This document shows, one piece after another, positions 60,001 to 63,420 of a stretch of DNA of 64,000 nucleotides. Positions within the stretch are counted from its first letter, which is position 1; each line of letters begins with the position of its first letter. The notes beneath the pieces were generated by a model. That model made no database searches. It saw only the letters and a list, made by a program, of their open reading frames with translations, and was not told the origin of the DNA. Origin of the DNA: Gnetum montanum (taxonomy: Eukaryota > Streptophyta > Gnetopsida > Gnetales > Gnetaceae); contig MNCI01004849.1 in NCBI GenBank assembly GCA_015680685.1, positions 513,021 through 577,020 of the forward strand, in the 5' to 3' direction. The translations under genes and the position numbers were made by a program.

Positions 60001-60993
60001 CTACAGATTCCAGCTGTCTTGGACATAATAGATTTCGTACGTGCCGAATAGTACAGATTTCGCCTCCTAGACCATTCCGTGAACTCTCTGTTTCCCTTTA
60101 TCAGTAATGGAGCTGATAAAACTTTTGTTTCGATCCTTTTTTGTTGTAACATCATCTTGAAGAAGTACTTTCTTACTAGTGTACTGATTTCACGCAGGCA
60201 TTTCCTTCTGAGACAACTTATAATCAACATGCGAAGTTGCATTCAAAGGATAATTATCACTATTGCCCATTTAAAGATTGTGGTAAACGATATGCTCATG
60301 AAGCAAAATTGAAAACGCACATGAGGAACTATCATGGGAAGGCAAGTCTTAAAAGAGGCACATTTAATCTCCTTATATCTATAATTCTTACAATTTTGGT
60401 CAAGGTTCATGGCATATTACTGGAAATTTTAATGGTTGCAGGACTTCCCATTTGATGTTAGATCAGCTGCAACTGAACGAGATGGTTCAAACACAAAAAA
60501 CGCTACACCGACCACAGGGGTGTCAACTTCAGACAGGCCATATTCATGCCCTCATCCAGGTTGTGACAAGCATTACAAACATGCATATAAATTAAATCTA
60601 CACTTGAGAAATGCACATGCAGATAATCCTTGTGAAGAAAATGGAAAACATATCAGGATAAATGTGGCAGAGCATGAAGCAGGTGGGACATTGGATCGTG
60701 ACGAAAACATGGGTAAAAACATCATTAAGAGTAGTGTAGGACGTGGGAAACTTAAATTTATCTCAAATCCACCAGTGATAGCAGATGTAAAGAGAAAACA
60801 TCCAGATGTTACAGCACCTGAACTGAACATGAGACCAAGTACCAAACCATCTGTTGGCAGAACTAGCTTTTTTGCTCCAGAAGATTCTGAAGATGATAGT
60901 GAAAAGACAGAAGATGATGCTGAAGGTGAAGGATGGGTAAAGAAGATAAATGTCGAAACGGATGATGAGGAAACTGAGGATGAATTGAGCTAG
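6842..60993 (+). CDS. YY1: YY1-type C2H2 zinc-finger transcription factor, six exons
   Basis: Exons 6842-6987, 8270-8328, 59032-59234, 59383-59472, 60198-60341 and 60442-60993 join in phase into 397 codons plus TAG. The first in-frame ATG after the TGA at 6767 is 6842. Seen in order: an eight-His run (5-12); a basic/Trp segment and the WVPQD motif (49-53); a Glu-Gln run (81-90); five C2H2 fingers at Cys102/107-His120/124, Cys129/134-His147/151, Cys159/164-His177/181, Cys189/194-His207/212 and Cys250/255-His268/273; and an acidic tail ending in a DDEETED motif. WVPQD, finger layout and GW...DDEETED tail match the plant YY1 family (Arabidopsis YY1 is of similar length), nuclear DNA-binding regulators linked to Mediator and abscisic-acid responses. 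Finger 1 has Cys where the conserved aromatic residue usually sits. Function is inferred from family; the exon joins are seen directly. ATG at 6929 is an alternative start. Confidence 0.9.
6988..8269 (+). other. YY1 intron 1
   Basis: GTAAGG donor and CTACACAG acceptor, 1,282 bp, phase 2. No transposon domain is recognisable in it. Confidence 0.82.
8270..8328 (+). CDS. YY1: YY1 exon 2 (WVPQD motif)
   Basis: A 59-nt exon too short to stand out as an ORF. The acceptor is CTACACAG|GGTG and the donor ACTG|GTAAT. It completes Trp49 and codes for VPQD, then a segment ending PRWIT, which aligns with the conserved plant YY1 N-terminal block. It ends after the first base of Asp69. Confidence 0.85.
8330..11738. 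other. Start of intron 2, unrecognised sequence
   Basis: AT-rich DNA. Between 8640 and 9420 several modest open frames and a recurring GTTGCAACTT-like word suggest old repeat debris; none translates into a domain I recognise. Nothing firm elsewhere. Confidence 0.3.
11739..12335 (-). repeat. Tandemly duplicated copia LTR fragment
   Basis: Two copies of a unit of about 300 bp: 11739-12043 and 12044-about 12335. Both begin GATGT(A/G)A(C/T)CCATTTTT and carry the words CTTGAGTGTCCATCATAGC and ATTGCCTCAAGGATGTTAGG. The unit is homologous to the LTRs at 15.9-16.5 and 22.55-23.07 kb. Confidence 0.6.
12636..14295. mobile_element. LINE copy with inverted 5' part (ORF1), gap inside
   Basis: A poly-T run (12636-12644) and about 75 bp match the reversed 3' tail of the LINE at 44.1 kb (TTTGAAAAGAGTTT...). 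Directly after it the LINE ORF1 runs on the + strand: a segment VLVWVHVSKIPWEMW, then DRMGYARFCVWHSL, then a CCHC knuckle (CSVCGKEGHVVASC, 13021-13062), broken by a TAG near 12950. This is homologous to the antisense ORF1 at 30.2-30.6 kb. The layout of a reversed tail joined to a forward 5' part is typical of twin-primed LINE insertions. The N gap removes the middle; the right edge is approximate. Confidence 0.65.
13269..14089. other. Poly-G run and assembly gap
   Basis: Twenty G (13269-13288) lead directly into 801 N (13289-14089). The G run may be genuine or a sequencing artefact that ended the contig. Open frames reported across the N are meaningless. Confidence 0.95.
14375..15311 (-). pseudogene. 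Copia gag relic and primer-binding region
   Basis: The reverse frame at 14858-14600 contains KFNDIVANLEALDHKISSDK, characteristic of the UBN2/gag domain of Ty1/copia elements. At about 15296-15310 the forward sequence CTCTTGATACCACTG is the reverse of a primer site complementary to initiator tRNA-Met (TGGTATCA-type). The gag is interrupted and the rest of the element to the left is lost against the LINE copy. Confidence 0.6.
15312..15872 (-). repeat. Probable 5' LTR or leader of the copia relic
   Basis: Lies on the outer side of the primer-binding site, where the 5' LTR should be. No matching second LTR was found, so its far edge against the next LTR (from about 15875) is not determined. Confidence 0.35.
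15875..16460 (-). repeat. 3' LTR of the 15.9-23.1 kb copia
   Basis: Ends ...TTCACCAACA at 16460, so the element-sense LTR begins TGTTGGTGAA, preceded by the purine tract at 16461-16470. Well diverged from its partner at 22.55 kb, so the insertion is old. Confidence 0.6.
17160..17260 (-). repeat. SINE-like, tRNA-derived unit
   Basis: The reverse strand reads TTAGCTTATGGTAAGAGCC (box-A-like) and, about 35 bases on, TAGGTTTAATTCC (box-B-like). The forward run TTTTTTTTAAAAAAAAA at 17155-17171 could be its tail region. It interrupts copia sequence. Confidence 0.4.
18268..20082. mobile_element. TIR element (MITE-like) inserted in copia
   Basis: The ends 18268-18293 and 20057-20082 are inverted repeats, 24 of 26 bases matching (AACCAT(G/A)CTTATGAAGATC, then (G/A)GATTGG). 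Inside the ends are repeated CTAGAATT/CTAGATCA words, more on the right. Without the LINE fragment it carries, it is about 780 bp and shows no transposase. No clear target duplication was found, so the superfamily is undetermined. Confidence 0.6.
18451..19473 (-). mobile_element. 5'-truncated LINE (3' coiled-coil module)
   Basis: Poly-T at 18451-18456 marks the 3' tail. The 12-bp target duplication CATAACAACATT occurs at 18439-18450 and 19474-19485. Reverse-strand coding is Glu/Lys/Ala/Arg-rich and helical (for instance LREQIRVEMWQAEQQNVERE), followed by a Cys-Pro-Tyr-Val block at about 18954, then LHPNG and a HAQER motif at about 18760. The same module occurs at 25-26.1 kb and 40.8-41.57 kb. 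Stops make this copy inactive. Confidence 0.7.
20100..22550 (-). pseudogene. Copia gag-integrase internal region, decayed
   Basis: At 20966-20778 the reverse frame reads EFTKKTWVYLVLYKDEV then DNGIEYIS, the central integrase core; further right come gag-like pieces rich in stops. It belongs to the element bounded by the LTRs at 15.9 and 22.55 kb. Confidence 0.6.
22554..23074 (-). repeat. 5' LTR of the 15.9-23.1 kb copia
   Basis: Matches 15875-16460 over most of its length with many substitutions and small gaps. Also related to the tandem fragment at 11.7-12.3 kb. Confidence 0.6.
23080..24180 (-). pseudogene. Intron sequence with an unrecognised coding-like patch (23587-23830)
   Basis: Most of this stretch shows nothing. 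On the reverse strand, 23784-23587 reads STGVVSSLTSYLAVMISK, then VLREPRC and a Ser/Ala/His-rich end. Its base composition is more balanced than that of its neighbours and the frame is still open upstream except for one TAG. The protein is not recognised; it could be a captured exon or chance. Confidence 0.25.
24180..24834. repeat. Palindrome-rich repeat, left part
   Basis: Carries repeated imperfect palindromes of the form AGAACCAAAAATTGGTTCTA at about 24302, 24584 and 24730, with half-copies between them. It continues after the LINE at 31320. Rich in AGCTT/AGCTC words like the right part. Confidence 0.6.
24990..26150 (-). pseudogene. LINE 3' coiled-coil module with conserved tail domain
   Basis: After the RT part the reverse strand codes for a Glu/Ala/Lys/Arg-rich helical stretch (26125-25550), then CPYVIMNI (about 25497-25460), LHPNGKG, FQQALTFVNTKRH and a HAQER-like end (about 25280). 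The same order is found at 18.45-19.47 and 40.86-41.57 kb. Not recognised as a known domain. It sits inside this LINE's target duplication but is missing from the LINE at 44-49 kb. Confidence 0.55.
26200..26990 (-). pseudogene. LINE zf-RVT and C-terminal domain, broken
   Basis: 26986-26792 contains DACPHCTRELEMLNHFIWC, the zf-RVT zinc site of plant LINEs. About 200 further residues follow to the left, homologous to 44.8-44.25 kb in the second LINE. Confidence 0.7.
27380..28900 (-). pseudogene. LINE reverse transcriptase, inactive
   Basis: The frame at 28467-27772 has SKVVLIPKMANP, LRPIGICN, LDITKAYDSISW and GLRQGDPMSPYLFI in order, all L1-type RT motifs. The catalytic YADD motif reads YVDK, so a catalytic Asp is lost. 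Later pieces (27768-27151) continue in other frames with the thumb and connection region. Confidence 0.8.
29059..29788 (-). pseudogene. LINE AP-type endonuclease, broken
   Basis: Starts MKIISWNYRG at about 29788, the usual start of plant L1 ORF2. The later part (29304-29059) has CLFTWSNKHQG, IDRVW and NHRSLI, where the family has an SDH; the Ser is Asn here. Several stops lie between. Confidence 0.7.
29838..31236 (-). pseudogene. LINE ORF1 (nucleic-acid-binding), broken
   Basis: A Gly/Arg/Ala-rich start (31236-30934) is followed by a DUF4283-like part (30921-30682, containing MELSLIGKFVSI) and a block beginning LVWIRVSGIPWELW (30613 onward). The CCHC knuckle at about 30330-30290 lacks its first Cys (ICGIANHQVAAC). 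Known role of the family: RNA-binding chaperone of the LINE particle. Confidence 0.7.
31320..32400. repeat. Palindrome-rich degenerate tandem repeat, right part
   Basis: Imperfect palindromes built on AGAACCAAAAATTGGTTCTA occur at about 31548, 31796, 31876, 32038, 32162, 32231 and 32340. They alternate with the phrase AGTTCTANNAGCCACNTCAGCT at an irregular spacing of roughly 70-120 bp. The left part (24.2-24.83 kb) was separated from it by the LINE insertion. Confidence 0.65.
32400..33845. repeat. Unidentified AGCTT-rich repeat body
   Basis: Continues the palindromic repeat without a break in composition: many AAGCTT, GAGCTC and CAAGCT words. A purine tract-like CTGGGGGACAAAAG at about 33828 precedes the next ORF. 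Probably part of one larger, unidentified element. Confidence 0.35.
33847..34600 (+). pseudogene. Decayed coiled-coil ORF
   Basis: Forward frames read a helical, charged protein: VMTHQDMPEKITVLIKDMG, then Lys/Glu-rich heptads, with stops or frame changes near 33985, 34003, 34170 and 34275. The open part 34292-34600 runs EMREKQPLFKRD then NQNKLKLEQACSLAEVALNK. The RTE insertion cut it at 34600; on the far side (35812) only a few codons remain before a stop. Function unknown. The context suggests a gag-like or repeat-encoded protein. Confidence 0.45.
34601..35801 (-). mobile_element. RTE-clade LINE, 5'-truncated, antisense
   Basis: The left end is an (ATC)n tail followed by the typical RTE 3' end (GTCCCAACAAAATGGGGTTGG). 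The reverse strand codes for RTE reverse transcriptase: MDELAKEIQDKVLWCMLLADD, FHYLGSILQLDGEI and KFYKTTIRPTILYGVEC. Target duplication GAAGGCCAACA at 34590-34600 and at 35548-35558 (and again at 35802-35812 after a later tandem duplication). Stops make it inactive. Confidence 0.8.
35357..35864. repeat. 254-bp tandem duplication across the RTE 5' junction
   Basis: Units 35357-35610 and 35611-35864 are equal in length and differ by roughly 20 bases. Each contains the RT core, the RTE 5' end, the target-site duplication and about 50 bp of host sequence, so it arose after the RTE insertion. Confidence 0.85.
35865..36490. repeat. End of the AGCTT-rich element
   Basis: Same composition as 32.4-33.8 kb. 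Its end (TATTTGGAGGTATTTGTGCT, then TGGGTGGTGCC) matches 655-690, so it is likely an element terminus, perhaps an LTR. Confidence 0.35.
36504..36965 (-). pseudogene. Unrecognised protein relic
   Basis: On the reverse strand from about 36962, MNRNDNDFFGLG is followed by a frame change, then KPENFLKDEVAFTKLPGN, a further frame change, and the open stretch 36887-36504 with AFSQVKAFSKSIAPRTH and a Ser/Pro/Asn-rich remainder. The start is reminiscent of the short N-terminal motif of some TIFY/JAZ repressors, but no TIFY or Jas motif is seen. The assignment is weak. Confidence 0.3.
37085..37113. repeat. (AT)n microsatellite
   Basis: An uninterrupted AT run of about ten units within intron 2. Nothing else of note lies between 36970 and 37240. 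Confidence 0.8.
37235..37480 (-). mobile_element. RTE 3' end fragment
   Basis: Begins ATCATCATTCTAGC, then ATTGTCCCAATAATATGGGG, and aligns with 34600-34860 for about 230 bp before breaking off beside the LTR-like repeat. No RT core remains. Confidence 0.6.
37490..38527 (-). repeat. 3' LTR of the old copia
   Basis: In element sense it starts TGTAGAATAG after the purine tract CTAATGGAGGGAT (38528-38540). It contains a TATA-like ACTATAAATAGAGG (about 38275) and a 31-bp tandem duplication near 38426-38490. It aligns with 56.3-57.28 kb and, reversed, with 1.0-1.9 kb. Confidence 0.6.
38528..38795 (-). pseudogene. Copia RNase H C-terminal end
   Basis: The reverse strand reads KSKHISLKYYFIKDEIKK and then HQLAYMFTKLE. 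These match the KHID...YHFIRE and LADIFTK motifs that end copia polyproteins. It stands directly before the purine tract and LTR. Confidence 0.65.
38796..40855. other. Unidentified sequence inserted in copia RNase H
   Basis: Together with 41570-42350 it separates two halves of the copia RNase H. It holds a (TG)n(TA)n microsatellite at 39053-39084 and (GT)n at about 40139-40151. The reverse frame 40762-40481 is open but not recognised. Two short lines near 40720 and 40785 repeat GGTA(C/T)TGCC(A/G)G. No transposase or RT was seen. Confidence 0.35.
40856..41570 (-). mobile_element. LINE 3' fragment with coiled-coil module
   Basis: The reverse strand carries the same module as 18.45 and 25-26.1 kb: a Glu/Lys/Ala/Arg-rich helical stretch (41520-41160), CPYVIMDIGKN (41137 leftward), LRRHI, LHPNGEG, FQEATNFVDLERHR and HAQER (about 40925). 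A few in-frame stops. No poly-T tail, so both ends appear truncated; no target duplication was found. Confidence 0.5.
41571..42345. other. Intron sequence, nothing recognised
   Basis: AT-rich, no coding signal or terminal repeat seen. Right part of the insertion separating the copia RNase H halves. Confidence 0.3.
42350..42798 (-). pseudogene. Old copia RNase H, N-terminal and middle part
   Basis: The frame 42728-42456 reads HMFKYIKGTYDYRLNF, then YSDVDWRGD and KKSTSGSLTF, followed by RVEFISM: the standard copia RNase H order. The frame continues left to DLLVDN, where it breaks at the inserted sequence. Confidence 0.75.
42799..43250 (+). mobile_element. 452-bp poly-A retroposon, sense orientation
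   Basis: Ends in a run of about 14 A (43237-43250). Flanked by a 21-bp perfect target duplication (42778-42798 and 43251-43271). The body is G/T-rich and shows no RT domain or clear tRNA-type boxes. It is either a 5'-truncated LINE of another family or a non-autonomous retroposon. It is one of the few elements in the sense direction of YY1. Confidence 0.7.
43272..44086 (-). pseudogene. Old copia reverse transcriptase, decayed
   Basis: Reverse-strand frames give FKTKFNENEKNEVTTYKARE, DYDEIFAPIARFETIKF and HQMDVNSTFVNSYLEEEVYV, the palm start of copia RT. The later part is full of stops. Confidence 0.75.
45400..47030 (-). pseudogene. LINE reverse transcriptase, broken
   Basis: Includes SQLVLIPKTTNP (46317 side), the YADD motif at 45802-45813, then EINRGKS and SLLATSVLSTIACYM in the thumb region (45787-45407). 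The active-site Asp pair is intact but the frame is split by stops. Confidence 0.75.
47030..47800 (-). pseudogene. LINE AP-type endonuclease, broken
   Basis: The start reads MRILSCKYKG at about 47797. The end part (47330-47040) has DMDITNCQFTWSNHKKGKD, IDQVWVSSD and ASDHRLI, with the catalytic SDH kept. Confidence 0.7.
47850..49150 (-). pseudogene. LINE ORF1, broken
   Basis: 49092-48700 contains MELSLNGKFVSINTNPKLD and VKKWVAMHWG (DUF4283-like). 48363-48166 contains the knuckle. Frame changes separate the pieces. Same order as in the LINE at 24.8-31.3 kb. Confidence 0.7.
49295..49864 (-). repeat. 3' LTR of the 49.3-54.8 kb copia
   Basis: Starts TGTTATAATC and ends TTTCCCAACA. On the reverse strand it has a TATA-like CATAAATAGAAGG near 49737-49750. 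It lacks a 16-bp duplication present in the 5' LTR. Confidence 0.92.
49935..50709 (-). pseudogene. Copia RNase H
   Basis: 50709-50068 reads RFNMEDAKHVSTPF, VGSLMYAMVCTRPDIAYAV, GFVDANFAADHDTRRSSTGY and TKSEYIALTEACKE, ending HARTKHIDA. A TGA at 50065-50067 closes the frame; to the left the same frame continues with NVADALTKSMT to the polyprotein end. Confidence 0.88.
50620..51580 (-). pseudogene. Copia reverse transcriptase, frameshifted
   Basis: 51568-51362 is the RT N-terminal lead. 51052-50710 has KLKKSLYGLKQTPRQWYKRF, LLLYVDDMLIAGND (YVDD at 50873-50884) and FARKDLGQAKKILGM. Near 50705-50715 the frame shifts, and the sequence continues in the next open frame. Confidence 0.88.
51653..52513 (-). 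pseudogene. Copia integrase, catalytic Asp lost
   Basis: Reads KLVYSDVCGPM (first Asp), YFMTFIDDCTRKVWVYMLK, then QIYNGGEYTS, where copia integrases have Asp before NGGEY; here codon 52280-52282 gives Tyr. PQENGVAERCNKTLLD supplies the Glu. The C-terminal GKNVSSSHLRVFACEAF and CIFVGYGEDELGFRLWD blocks are intact. Confidence 0.88.
52628..53206 (-). pseudogene. Copia protease and integrase zinc site
   Basis: IWLIDSGASFHICPDKS at about 53080-53030 is the aspartic protease active site. The frame ends with MWHRHLGHIG, the His part of the integrase zinc site, followed at once by a TAG at 52628-52630. Confidence 0.85.
53207..53396 (-). pseudogene. Copia gag C-terminal part with CCHC knuckle
   Basis: Resumes gag with VVSTLQDSEERVDESF and a basic Arg/Ser/Gly stretch. 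The knuckle EC-x-YCKKKGHLKKDC near 53236-53190 carries a TAG at 53228-53230. Confidence 0.8.
53397..53695 (-). repeat. LTR-primer site-leader fragment inserted in gag
   Basis: 53453-53658 copies the start of the LTR (206 bp) and 53399-53452 copies the primer site and leader found at 54163-54216. A gag segment of about 35 bp is present on both sides (53362-53396 and 53660-53695). It splits gag and closes the frame. Confidence 0.85.
53690..54165 (-). pseudogene. Copia gag, N-terminal part
   Basis: 54063-53755 is open: MSNTDWRKIKAKALSFIHPT, LWQMLKNRFDKVSG and FQDHLDKMMGNLNKL, a UBN2-type gag. The preceding codons (54162-54066) read on in frame with one stop. The frame ends at an in-frame TGA at 53755; past it the sequence continues to the duplicated segment at 53695. 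Confidence 0.8.
54217..54802 (-). repeat. 5' LTR of the 49.3-54.8 kb copia
   Basis: Starts TGTTATAATC and ends TTTTTCCAACA. Near 54230-54255 a 16-bp unit (AATTAGATCTGAAAAC) is duplicated relative to the other LTR, which exactly explains the length difference. Confidence 0.92.
54808..55900 (-). pseudogene. Old copia integrase region, decayed
   Basis: 55748-55566 has KIPKEVELLHMNLLGPMPT (the first Asp position reads Asn) and further left YSPQRNGLAERKN (about 55390-55345). The frame at 55035-54808 contains FEDI-like SPKPWVERDHPKSQI and continues across the inserted copia. It belongs to the element with LTRs at 37.5 and 56.3 kb. Confidence 0.7.
56300..57280 (-). repeat. 5' LTR of the old copia
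   Basis: Aligns with 37490-38420, including GGATCTTACAAAATTCAAAG-type blocks and the CACTATGAGGTATGAGGGGG block near 57118. The outermost bases diverge. No convincing primer site was found on its inner side. Confidence 0.6.
57500..57660 (+). repeat. SINE-like, tRNA-derived unit
   Basis: GGGATGGTAAGGTGCTTTTT, then CTTAAGATGTAAGACTTG and GGTTCAAGCCTAGG give the A-box, spacing and B-box of a plant tRNA-derived SINE; a pyrimidine-rich body follows. The best preserved of the units in this window. Confidence 0.55.
57850..58900 (-). mobile_element. RTE-clade LINE fragment, antisense, beside exon 3
   Basis: Reverse-strand pieces read GKASRPDIIPIEAWKEVGD and VPIYKNKGDIKKHC (58850-58690), then KYIKVIQDIYKEATAKIR (about 58440-58360) and YRIKSLGVYNLQM (about 58250): RTE RT order. 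It has stops and frame changes throughout and no recognisable 3' tail. Confidence 0.7.
59032..59234 (+). CDS. YY1: YY1 exon 3 (Glu-Gln run, finger 1, start of finger 2)
   Basis: The acceptor TTCTGTAG|ATGAAAC supplies the two bases that finish Asp69 left open by exon 2, 50.7 kb away. It codes for DETWKLL, the EQ repeat, finger 1 and the Cys pair of finger 2. The donor is GGCAAG|GTAACC, in phase 0, directly after the CGK of finger 2. Confidence 0.88.
59383..59472 (+). CDS. YY1: YY1 exon 4 (end of finger 2, start of finger 3)
   Basis: Thirty codons, phase 0 at both ends. The acceptor is TTGCTACAG|AGG. It starts RFSDLMKFKKH, giving the His pair of finger 2, and ends at the CGK of finger 3 with a weaker donor AAG|GTGATT. 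Exons 3 and 4 break their fingers at the same place, right after the Cys pair. Confidence 0.88.
60198..60341 (+). CDS. YY1: YY1 exon 5 (end of finger 3, finger 4)
   Basis: Forty-eight codons after acceptor CACGCAG|GCA. It supplies the His pair of finger 3 and all of finger 4 (CPFKDC...HMRNYH). The only in-phase donor is GGGAAG|GCAAGT, a GC donor. A nearby GT (CAA|GTCTT) would shift the frame relative to exon 6. Confidence 0.88.
60342..60441 (+). other. GC-AG intron 5 of YY1
   Basis: The 100-bp intron starts GCAAGT, the usual consensus for GC donors, and ends TTGCAG. Exon 5 and exon 6 are both phase 0 only with this pair. Retention would add about 37 codons and stop at 60453-60455, losing finger 5 and the acidic tail. 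Confidence 0.8.
60442..60993 (+). CDS. YY1: YY1 exon 6 (finger 5, nuclear-type tail, stop)
   Basis: Begins after GGTTGCAG|GAC and codes for 183 residues before TAG at 60991-60993. It has a Ser/Thr/Asn-rich linker, finger 5 (CPHPGC...HLRNAH), a basic middle part and an acidic end with runs of Asp and Glu. The acidic tail with its GW and DDEETED motifs is a hallmark shared with Arabidopsis YY1. Confidence 0.92.
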   Translation, partial: DFPFDVRSAATERDGSNTKNATPTTGVSTSDRPYSCPHPGCDKHYKHAYKLNLHLRNAHADNPCEENGKHIRINVAEHEAGGTLDRDENMGKNIIKSSVGRGKLKFISNPPVIADVKRKHPDVTAPELNMRPSTKPSVGRTSFFAPEDSEDDSEKTEDDAEGEGWVKKINVETDDEETEDELS

Positions 60994-62750
60994 TTGTAGT
61001 TGCCCTCTCTCTATTTTTACCAGGATAATGATAAGGTACTCATTTTGTATGTGATATTCGCCAGTTTCTCCAGGATAGTTTTTCTGGATCCAAGAAATTT
61101 TTGAGATATTGTTGTGTTTTTGTTTCATGCATCTGAATGATTACAAGGGCATTTGGATGCACCAACGTAAAAAAATGGTTTGTCTGTGCCATTATTGTAC
61201 AATTGGCACAAGTTTCTAGCCTTGATATTTTTACCCTGAGAAAAAGATAAATTATGCAACTTCTTGTTTATTTGTACAATTTGTAAATTTGCCTACCGTC
61301 TCCTGGGAAATTTTCCTACAGTTTGTAACCGTTCTGTATTAATCACTGATAATTGCAACGTAATTCAATAGATACCATTAAGTGAAGATACTATTTTTTT
61401 GGCTTGTTAACTGCTACTAAATTATGGCTACCTTTGTACGTGTTTTTGCCGTCATGGAAATAGCTTTTCTTCATTATCGAAGTGTGCCAAAAAAACGTTA
61501 CGGGAAAGCTGTAACCGAGTATTATCAATGAGCTAGTGTTCCTTTAAGCAATTCATTGTTCCGTAGGTTGTTGGGATTTGGGTTAAATTTTATGTTTCTA
61601 AGAATATGTTAGCGTAAACAATCCACTGCTAGAGAGTCTAATAGTCAACCTAGGCTATGCCACATTCAAAACCTAGGCCACATAACAATAGAAAGTGGGA
61701 TAAGGTTTTGGTGCAAGTTTCGTGTGGGTTGGAATAAAACAGAAATAAGAGAGGCAATGATAAATCAACATTGAAGGCATATGGTGAATTTATTTATGAA
61801 AATTTTTAATAATCATATTAATAAAAGGTACTATGTCTTGCAGAAAATTGGATAGGGCAAAGGGATAAGCATTGATCTTTTTAAAATTTGTTTCAATATT
61901 TAATTTTGAACGGACTTTATTACATGTACAACTAAGGTTTGTACATATAATGAAGAAAACAATTGTAATTGTGATTTCTACTTATTCAAGGTATTGGAAG
62001 ATCATTATGTAATTTGGTACAATGGGAAAAAAAGGTATTAAGTTGAATTTAAATCTAACCAAATTTTATGTATTTTTTTAATTAAAAAAATCCTTTTCTT
62101 TAAATGAGATGCATTGCATATAATTTGTAGTACTTTTTATTAGTAGTTAGCATTTATTGAAAGTTCAGTAATGCAGTGAATGAGGTGCTCTTTCATAATC
62201 GCATGTGCTACCTGGTGCACATGGTTTAAGTAACTAGTTTTTACCTGGTGGGTGCAAGATGGGTTATCTACAAACTTAAGGGTTGGTTATTTAAAAAGAG
62301 GTTAGACTTTTGCTCATTTAACAACTTTGATCCTTGGATAAAAATGTTTTGAATCATTAACTACATAGGTGAATACTCATCAAATTAGGATTTAGCTATG
62401 TTTCTATGTAGGAAGGTCTTAAATGGAAATTAAGGAGAAAAACCTATAAGATGTGTATACAAAGTCCAAGGCTGTGATTATTAAAGATATTCAAGATTTT
62501 ATTTTGTTTTGTGTTGATGTTATATACGTTATTTGTTCTCATTGTCATCGTTTTCACTATCTTTCACGATGCAAATACAACATTTGCGATAAACACTAGT
62601 TAATCTCATATTAACTAATGGTTATGCTAAGTTGTTTTGATTCATGCCAGTATTACTATTCAATTCAATTATAATATTTCATAGTACTTAAATAGTTCTC
62701 AACTTAATTAGTATTATTATCATTGCAATTTCTATTTCTTTGAGAGTTGA
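60994..62750. other. 3' flank of YY1, no further gene recognised
   Basis: The first few hundred bases should hold the 3' untranslated region (candidate T-rich and TGTAAA/TTGTAC-type elements at 61270-61330), but no cleavage site can be fixed. A SINE-like fragment (CTACCTGGTGCACATGG and GGGTGCAAG) lies near 62208-62290. The rest is AT-rich with no coding signal. Confidence 0.35.
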
Positions 62751-62799
62751 CTTAATTTGGTGGTCGTGTTTTCACCTTTTGTTGCGTCTAGATTTACTT

Positions 62800-63420
62800 C
62801 ACTGAATCTTGGAAATTTGACATGTGGATAACTCTTGCTCTTAAGAATGGAAAAAAAGAGTTTTATGTAGCTATGACGAAGGTAAGAACATGTGTTGAAT
62901 AGATCAAATTATAATGTCCAGAAGTTGCAAGTGAGATTCTTGCTGTGTGGGAAAGGTGTTGAAGAAACCTTGGCTAAAAATAGTATAGTGGATGATAAGA
63001 AAAAGATGGCATATATGTTAATAGCCATAAGTATGTTTGGAGAGTTTGTGAAACTTGTCGAAAACAAAATTGAGCCTATAACATGTGGAAAAACCTTGAA
63101 GAAACATTTAAGGGAATGAACCCAAGATTGTATCTCTTAAGAATTAATTGAATTTTTTAAAGCTTAAGGAAAGTGATCCAATTGCAATGCTTGTTCAAAA
63201 AATTTCCACACTATAGGCTAGTCTTTAGGCAAAAACTGCCCAAGCATTTAATAAAATTGTTAAATTTTGTCTTTTAAGAGTATTGCCATCGTTGTATGAT
63301 ATTTTTTACCGTACAGTAAAAAATGGCATAAAGTAGCACATCATGATAGAGTTATGTGCAAATGTATTAGAAAAAGAAGCTAGATGAAGGCCTATACATC
63401 CAATAGTGAGATATTTTTAT
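62800..63420 (+). pseudogene. Copia gag relic, sense orientation
   Basis: 62892-63119 is open (LNRSNYNVQKLQVRFLLCGK). After its stop, another frame reads LKLKESDPIAMLVQKISTL and, past two stops, LLRVLPSLYDIF, which are UBN2/gag motifs. No other copia domain is seen downstream. Confidence 0.55.
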
